Of a stretch of 9,326 nt of DNA, positions 5,745 through 9,326 are shown in pieces. The stretch comes from an uncultured Eubacteriales bacterium (GTDB lineage: Bacteria; Bacillota_A; Clostridia; Christensenellales; Aristaeellaceae): assembly GCA_902775835.1 (NCBI GenBank), contig CACYNZ010000139.1, forward strand, positions 1-9,326, read 5' to 3'. Under the pieces are notes generated by a model, which was not told the DNA's origin, searched no databases, and was given only the letters and a program-made list of their open reading frames with translations. The position numbers and the translations under genes are program-made. Every line of letters begins with the position of its first letter. The first letter of the stretch is position 1.

Positions 5745-5903
5745 ATGGATAAGTACGAATGCCCTTGCGGTTATGTGTATGATCCCGAGCTCGGCGATCC
5801 TGACAACGGCGTAGCCCCCGGCACTGCCTGGGAAGACGTTCCGGAAGACTGGACCTGCCCCACCTGCGGCCTTGGCAAGGATGCCTTCACCAAGGTGGAA
5901 TAA
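5745..5903 (+). CDS. Rubredoxin with shortened first knuckle
   Basis: A 52-residue rubredoxin, a small cytoplasmic one-electron carrier with a single iron bound by four cysteines. It shows the family signature throughout: [18 protein letters not shown] (10-27), the Trp in EDW (34-36), the second knuckle CPTCG (38-42) and GKDAF (44-48). The first knuckle reads CPCG (6-9), giving CxC spacing where rubredoxins normally have CxxCG, so one residue is missing. AAGGAG (5731-5736) lies eight bases before ATG. It follows the hydrogenase by 85 bases and ends in a strong terminator. Rubredoxins serve oxygen and peroxide reduction in anaerobes (rubrerythrin, flavodiiron proteins); its place behind an oxygen-sensitive hydrogenase fits either that or a redox partnership, which is inference. 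Confidence 0.93.
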   Translation: MDKYECPCGYVYDPELGDPDNGVAPGTAWEDVPEDWTCPTCGLGKDAFTKVE

Positions 5904-5908
5904 TCCGC

Positions 5909-5940
5909 AAAAAAACAGGAGCCTCGCGCTCCTGTTTTTT
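5909..5940. terminator. Strong bidirectional terminator between rubredoxin and the GtrA gene
   Basis: CAGGAGC (5916-5922) / GCTCCTG (5928-5934) with a five-base loop, flanked by seven A (5909-5915) and six T (5935-5940), which lengthen the stem and supply a U-tract on both strands. It starts six bases after the rubredoxin stop. The stop codon of the minus-strand GtrA gene (5940-5942) overlaps its edge. Confidence 0.93.
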
Positions 5941-6353
5941 CATTCCTTTTTCACGGCACTGTCCACGCTGTTGCGGTACACCACAAAGCGCTGGTACAGG
6001 TATTCCGTCACAAAATTGGTCAGCATGTTGATCGCCTGGACCAGCCAGTCATTCACGCCCGCGTCCGACAGTTTCTGACCCCACCAGCTGCTGGCCGGCG
6101 TGAACACCAGATAGTACAGGGCCACAAGCAGCATGGACCGCGCAATATTGGCATTGGAACGGAAGGTATACTTCCGGTTGAAGGTAAAGTTCCACAGCAC
6201 GCTCAGCACCAGGGACGGAAGATAGGAAAACCAGTACTGCTCCAGATGCAGCACATCGTGCAGAATCGCGAAGCTCACCACCTGCACAATACCCGCAGAT
6301 ATGGAAAACAGTGTGAACTTGACCGCCTTGAGCATTTCGTCTTTCCGGCTCAT
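5940..6353 (-). CDS. GtrA-family membrane protein
   Basis: A 137-residue protein with four predicted membrane segments (about 12-31, 41-58, 73-90 and 104-124) and charged ends, the standard GtrA layout and length. The tell-tale blocks are KFTLFSISAGIVQ at the first helix, LSVLWNFTFNRKYTF (50-64) and, in the last helix, an NF..EYLYQRFVVYR pattern (113-127). GtrA-like proteins are thought to act in translocating lipid-linked sugars during cell-surface polysaccharide or teichoic acid glycosylation; the substrate here is unknown and no glycosyltransferase is adjacent. The start ATG at 6353 has GGAG (6363-6366) nine bases upstream, inside the end of the preceding gene. Only four bases separate it from the YkgJ-like gene, so the two form an operon ended by the terminator at 5909-5940. 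Confidence 0.87.
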   Translation of the reverse strand: MSRKDEMLKAVKFTLFSISAGIVQVVSFAILHDVLHLEQYWFSYLPSLVLSVLWNFTFNRKYTFRSNANIARSMLLVALYYLVFTPASSWWGQKLSDAGVNDWLVQAINMLTNFVTEYLYQRFVVYRNSVDSAVKKE

Positions 6354-6357
6354 TGCT

Positions 6358-6849
6358 TCATTCTCCTTTCGCCAGAAAACTCCGGCGCAGTTTTTTCAGA
6401 TCATCCATGGCCCGTGTCTGCGCTTCCATGAACGCCCTCTGCCGGGCATCCCCCAGCAGCAGCTTTCCGCACTCCAGCACATGTTCCCGGAACTCGGGCA
6501 GCATCCCCTGCACGCCTGATGCGCAGAGCGGACACACCAGCCTTGCCCGCTCATCCACCTCCAGGCACACTTCCCCTGCGCGCACGCAGGGAAACAGCGG
6601 GAACAGCCGGCAGGAAAGCGGCCGCTTCTCCCTGCGGCATGTCCCGTCGCAGACAAACAGGTTTCCGCCCTCCGTCTCCAGAATCCGTCCCTCCCCGGCC
6701 ATGAGCTCTTCCTCCCCGGGGAACAGCAGCATGCCGGTTTCCTCGCCTTCCATGGACAGGCAACACCTGTCACCGCAGCGCTTTCCGCAGTCCGTTCTCA
6801 GCGGCGTCACCTGTTCCAGCATGTCCCTTGCCTGTTCAAGTACGCTCAT
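6358..6849 (-). CDS. Cysteine-rich YkgJ-like (putative zinc/iron-chelating) protein
   Basis: A 163-residue soluble protein with twelve cysteines in a recognisable pattern: CGKRCGDRCC (21-30), CDGTC (67-71), RPLSCRLFPLFPC (76-88) and CPLC (106-109). The CxxxCxxxCC start followed by a RPxxCRxFP block is the mark of the YkgJ / UPF0153 group, described as a putative zinc- or iron-chelating domain; its biochemical role is not established. The start at 6849 is preferred because AGGAG (6857-6861) lies seven bases ahead; an ATG at 6852 in the same frame is only four bases from it. It is the first gene of an operon with GtrA and is divergent from the MATE transporter, sharing an 83-base intergenic region. 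No convincing promoter for this strand was found there. Confidence 0.82.
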   Translation of the reverse strand: MSVLEQARDMLEQVTPLRTDCGKRCGDRCCLSMEGEETGMLLFPGEEELMAGEGRILETEGGNLFVCDGTCRREKRPLSCRLFPLFPCVRAGEVCLEVDERARLVCPLCASGVQGMLPEFREHVLECGKLLLGDARQRAFMEAQTRAMDDLKKLRRSFLAKGE

Positions 6850-6864
6850 CATGTTTCTCCTGTA

Positions 6865-6893
6865 TTGACTATATGGTATGTACATGCTACCAT
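6865..6893 (+). promoter_or_regulatory. Promoter of the MATE gene with overlapping inverted repeat
   Basis: TTGACT (6865-6870, five of six), a 17-base spacer and TACCAT (6888-6893, four of six) preceded by TGC (extended -10). The inverted repeat ATGGTA (6873-6878) / TACCAT (6888-6893), with the palindrome TGTACA (6879-6884) inside, covers spacer and -10 box. This is where a repressor of an efflux gene would be expected to bind; no regulator gene is in the window. Confidence 0.6.
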
Positions 6894-6932
6894 CCTTGTT
6901 CCGGCCAATGCCGGATTCAAGGAGGTAATTGC

Positions 6933-8330
6933 ATGCAGAAAACCCAGCGTTCTGAGCTTCTGGGCACCTCACCCATGCGGACGCTCGTACCCAAGATTTC
7001 CATTCCCGTCATGGTATCCATGCTGGTGCAGGCCCTGTACAATGTGGTGGACTCCATCTTTGTGTCCCGGTACAACCCCATGGCACTCACCGCGGTTTCC
7101 CTTGCCTATCCGATCCAGATGCTGATGATCGCGCTTTCCGTGGGCATGGGCACCGGTATTTCCAGTCTCATGAGCCGCAAGCTCGGCGAAAGAAATCCTG
7201 AAAAGGCACGCAAGGCTGCCTGGAACGGCATGATCATTGAGCTGTGCTCCGCGTGCCTGTTCCTCATCATCGGACTGTTCCTGGCGCGTCCGGCCATGCA
7301 CCTGCTGGTTTCCCAGAACCTGGAGAACGCGGAAGATATCCGCAGCATGTCCATCACCTATCTCCGGATCGTCACCTGCTTCTGCCCCGGCCTGTTCATG
7401 TCCATCCTGTTCGAGCGCATGCTCCAGTCCACCGGCAACACGGTGCTGTCCATGATCACGCAGCTCACCGGCGCCGTGACCAACATCGTCCTGGACCCGA
7501 TCCTGATTTTCGGGTATCTCGGCGCGCCGCAGCTTGGCATTGCCGGCGCGGCCATCGCCACGGTCATCGGACAGTGGTGCTCCGCGCTCCTGGGCTTTGT
7601 GCTGAATCAGAAGCGGAACACCGAGCTCGTGCTGCGCGTGAAGGATTTTCAGCCCAGCGCTCAGCTGCTCCGGGATATCCTGGCCGTCGGCTTTCCCAGC
7701 ACCATTATGCAGGCCATCGGCTCGGTGATGAACGTGGGCATGAACTCGCTGCTGTCCACCTATCCGGAGGGCAATGCCGCAGTCAACGTGCTCAACGTCT
7801 ACTTCAAGCTTCAGTCCTTCGTCTTCATGCCGGTATTCGGCCTGTCCACCGGCATTATCGCCATTGTAGGCTATAATTTCGGCGCGCGCAACCGTAAGCG
7901 TGTCTATGAAGCCATCCGGGTGGGCCTCACCTATGCCATGTGCATCATGATCGTGGGCATGATGATATTCCTGGCCTTCCCCACCCAGCTCATGTCCCTG
8001 TTCGAGTCCAGCGGCGCCGGCGAGATCGCCCAGGCCACGGCGCGCATCGGCGTGTCCGCCCTGCGCATCATCTCCCTGTCCTTCCTCATGGCCGCGGTGG
8101 GCATTATCCTGTCCTCCGTCTATCAGGCGGTGGGCAAGGGCACCTACAGCCTGATCATGAGCCTGTGCCGTCAGCTGCTTGTTCTGCTGCCGGTAGCCTG
8201 GCTGTTCACCCGTCTGTTCATGGACGTGCACCTGATCTGGTGGGCTTTCCCCATTTCAGAAACCGTGTCCTGCGTCATCTGCCTGTTCCTGTTCCGGAAA
8301 CTGAACCGGGATATGCTCAGCAAACTCTGA
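6933..8330 (+). CDS. MATE-family multidrug/cation antiporter
   Basis: A 465-residue integral membrane protein with about twelve hydrophobic segments in two related halves, the usual size for a MATE efflux pump, which exports drugs or metabolites in exchange for Na+ or H+. Family signs include the N-terminal VPKISIPVMVSMLVQALYNV region with VDSIFVSR, the GMGTGISSLMSRKLGERN loop between helices, ERMLQSTGN, TNIVLDPILIFG, and the equivalent second-half segments FVFMPVFGLSTGIIAIVGYN and SSVYQAVGKG. Of the subgroups it looks closest to the MepA/NorM-like bacterial branch, but the substrate is not predictable. The frame is open upstream to 6828, yet AAGGAGGT (6919-6926) six bases before ATG 6933 fixes the start. 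It has its own promoter and terminator and so is a single-gene unit. Confidence 0.95.
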   Translation: MQKTQRSELLGTSPMRTLVPKISIPVMVSMLVQALYNVVDSIFVSRYNPMALTAVSLAYPIQMLMIALSVGMGTGISSLMSRKLGERNPEKARKAAWNGMIIELCSACLFLIIGLFLARPAMHLLVSQNLENAEDIRSMSITYLRIVTCFCPGLFMSILFERMLQSTGNTVLSMITQLTGAVTNIVLDPILIFGYLGAPQLGIAGAAIATVIGQWCSALLGFVLNQKRNTELVLRVKDFQPSAQLLRDILAVGFPSTIMQAIGSVMNVGMNSLLSTYPEGNAAVNVLNVYFKLQSFVFMPVFGLSTGIIAIVGYNFGARNRKRVYEAIRVGLTYAMCIMIVGMMIFLAFPTQLMSLFESSGAGEIAQATARIGVSALRIISLSFLMAAVGIILSSVYQAVGKGTYSLIMSLCRQLLVLLPVAWLFTRLFMDVHLIWWAFPISETVSCVICLFLFRKLNRDMLSKL

Positions 8331-8344
8331 TACAGACTGCAATA

Positions 8345-8373
8345 CAAAAGGGCTGCCGGCGGCAGCCCTTTTG
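8345..8373. terminator. Bidirectional terminator between MATE gene and manA
   Basis: A perfect 13-base stem CAAAAGGGCTGCC (8345-8357) / GGCAGCCCTTTTG (8361-8373) with a three-base loop GGC. The T-run on one strand and the A-run on the other let it serve both convergent genes; it lies 14 bases after the MATE stop and nine bases beyond the manA stop. Confidence 0.92.
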
Positions 8374-8381
8374 TTCTGCCT

Positions 8382-9326
8382 TTACCGCGGCATGGCCAGA
8401 GCCGCGCGGCCTTCGCCTTCCACCCACAGGTGCGGCGCGGCGCAGGGCACATAGAAGGTTTCACCCTTTTTCACCGGCAGGCTCGCGCCATCCCAGCACA
8501 GGCGGATATCGCCTTCCAGACATGTAAGGAAGCCGAAGTCCGTGATCTCCGGAAGCTCCACCTTTTCCCGTGAACGGATCAGGTCCAGCGTGAAATACGT
8601 CTTGTCCAGCACCCGGACCAGCTCGGCCTCCGGCGCGGGCACGGGATCCAGGCGCAGATCCAGTCTGGTGACGTCCAGTGCCTTGTCCAGATGCAGCTCA
8701 CGCCGCTTTCCGGTCCTGTCCACCCTGTCCCAGTCATAGAAGCGGTAGGTGATGTCGGAGGACTGCTGGATCTCATAGAGCATGATGCCCGCCCCGATGG
8801 CATGCACGCAGCCCGCCGGGATATAGCACACATCCCCGGGACGCACATCCACATACCGCAGCAATTTTTCCACGGCCTTGCCCTGCCGGCAGGCATCCCG
8901 CAGCTCATCCAGCGTGACATTTTCCCGGATGCCGTAGACCAGCTGACTGCCCTCCGGCGCGTCCAGGATCAGCCAGGCCTCCGTCTTGCCCAGCTTGCCC
9001 TGCTCATGCTCGCCCGCATAGGCATCGTCCGGATGCACCTGAACGGAGAGCTGTTCCCTGGCGTCAATCAGCTTGAGCAGCAGCGGGAACGGACGCTCCG
9101 CATATTTCCCGGCAAAGGGCGCGCCGTACTTCTTCACCAGCTCACCCAGCTCGACACCGGCGTCATCCCGGCTGTTCAGGTCCTTCACGCAGCTGGCTTC
9201 CAGGCTCTCGCCGGTGGGAATATCCACAATAGGCTTCTGATATACGCTCATCAGCTTGGATCCGCCCCAGGGCGTAAGACTGCCCCCGCGGAACGCCGGA
9301 TGCATCCTCAGCGGCAGCAGCGCGCA
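8382..9326 (-). CDS. manA: Class I mannose-6-phosphate isomerase (5' end outside window)
   Basis: A cupin-fold, zinc-dependent enzyme that interconverts mannose 6-phosphate and fructose 6-phosphate in the cytoplasm, linking mannose use or GDP-mannose synthesis to glycolysis. Counting from an internal ATG at 9305, the active site blocks are QLSVQVHPDD (85-94; metal ligands Gln89 and His91), GKTEAW (106-111; Glu109), IPAGCVHAIGAG (162-173; His168) and EIQQSSDITYRFYDWDR (178-194; catalytic Arg188). The C-terminal cupin half carries KKGETFYVPCAAPHLWVEG. The ATG at 9305 is not accepted as the start: its GAGG abuts the codon, and the frame continues upstream through LLPLR to the window edge, matching the position before the family's P-F-WGG block, here PAFRGGSLTPWGG. 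So only a few N-terminal residues are probably missing. It is the short Bacillus-like form, about 310-320 residues. It faces the MATE gene, and its promoter lies outside the window. Confidence 0.94.
   Translation of the reverse strand, partial: CALLPLRMHPAFRGGSLTPWGGSKLMSVYQKPIVDIPTGESLEASCVKDLNSRDDAGVELGELVKKYGAPFAGKYAERPFPLLLKLIDAREQLSVQVHPDDAYAGEHEQGKLGKTEAWLILDAPEGSQLVYGIRENVTLDELRDACRQGKAVEKLLRYVDVRPGDVCYIPAGCVHAIGAGIMLYEIQQSSDITYRFYDWDRVDRTGKRRELHLDKALDVTRLDLRLDPVPAPEAELVRVLDKTYFTLDLIRSREKVELPEITDFGFLTCLEGDIRLCWDGASLPVKKGETFYVPCAAPHLWVEGEGRAALAMPR

Noticed and set aside
4700..5746. 348-codon minus-strand frame across the hydrogenase
   Set aside because: Antisense to conserved Fe-S and H-cluster motifs; composition is typical of a shadow frame.
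6868..6873. TATAGT on the minus strand as -10 box for the YkgJ-GtrA operon
   Set aside because: No -35 box at 16-18 bases, and the transcript would start at the ribosome binding site itself.
6969..8231. 420-codon minus-strand frame across the MATE gene
   Set aside because: Highly enriched in His, Gly, Asp and Glu as the complement of hydrophobic codons; no domain seen.
9303..9305. ATG at 9305 as the start of manA
   Set aside because: No usable spacing to a ribosome binding site and the frame continues upstream with residues that fit the family's N-terminus.

Overview
The window looks like chromosomal DNA from an anaerobic, probably gut-type, member of the Bacillota with a fairly high G+C content. 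The grounds are strong AGGAGG-type ribosome binding sites, a group B [FeFe] hydrogenase and a rubredoxin typical of fermentative anaerobes, a Bacillus-like class I mannose-6-phosphate isomerase, and several short convergent operons separated by hairpin terminators. This assignment is inference from protein families and style; no marker gene for taxonomy is present.

Layout. (a) 1-2001, plus strand: the tail of an unrecognised protein, then a ROK-family sugar kinase and a NagB-type glucosamine-6-phosphate deaminase, tightly spaced as an operon and closed by a terminator. Together they suggest phosphorylation of a sugar or amino sugar and entry of the product into glycolysis. (b) 2056-2839: a minus-strand zinc-ribbon membrane protein, divergent from a 71-residue Met/His/Arg-rich membrane peptide with its own terminator. 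(c) 2880-4144: a gene-poor, more A+T-rich stretch holding one DUF4869-like gene whose reading frame seems broken near its end, an open fragment without a start, a clean sigma-70-type promoter, and a second copy of the 24-base hairpin that ends the 71-residue gene. (d) 4097-5940, plus strand: the [FeFe] hydrogenase and a rubredoxin, each with a recognisable promoter, closed by a strong bidirectional terminator. (e) 5940-6849, minus strand: a two-gene operon of a cysteine-rich YkgJ-like (zinc/iron-chelating) protein and a GtrA-family membrane protein. (f) 6865-8373, plus strand: a MATE-family efflux transporter with promoter, candidate operator and terminator. (g) 8382-9326, minus strand: mannose-6-phosphate isomerase, whose N-terminus runs off the window.

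Functionally, two themes recur: entry of (amino) sugars into glycolysis (ROK kinase, NagB, ManA) and anaerobic electron disposal (hydrogenase, rubredoxin). The most notable points are a rubredoxin whose first metal knuckle reads CxCG instead of CxxCG, a NagB in which the usual catalytic Glu is Gln, the duplicated hairpin flanking the atypical stretch 2874-4027, and the probable frameshift in the DUF4869-like gene. No complete new defence or mobile system is evident: there is no CRISPR array, transposase, integrase, tRNA or rRNA that I can see.
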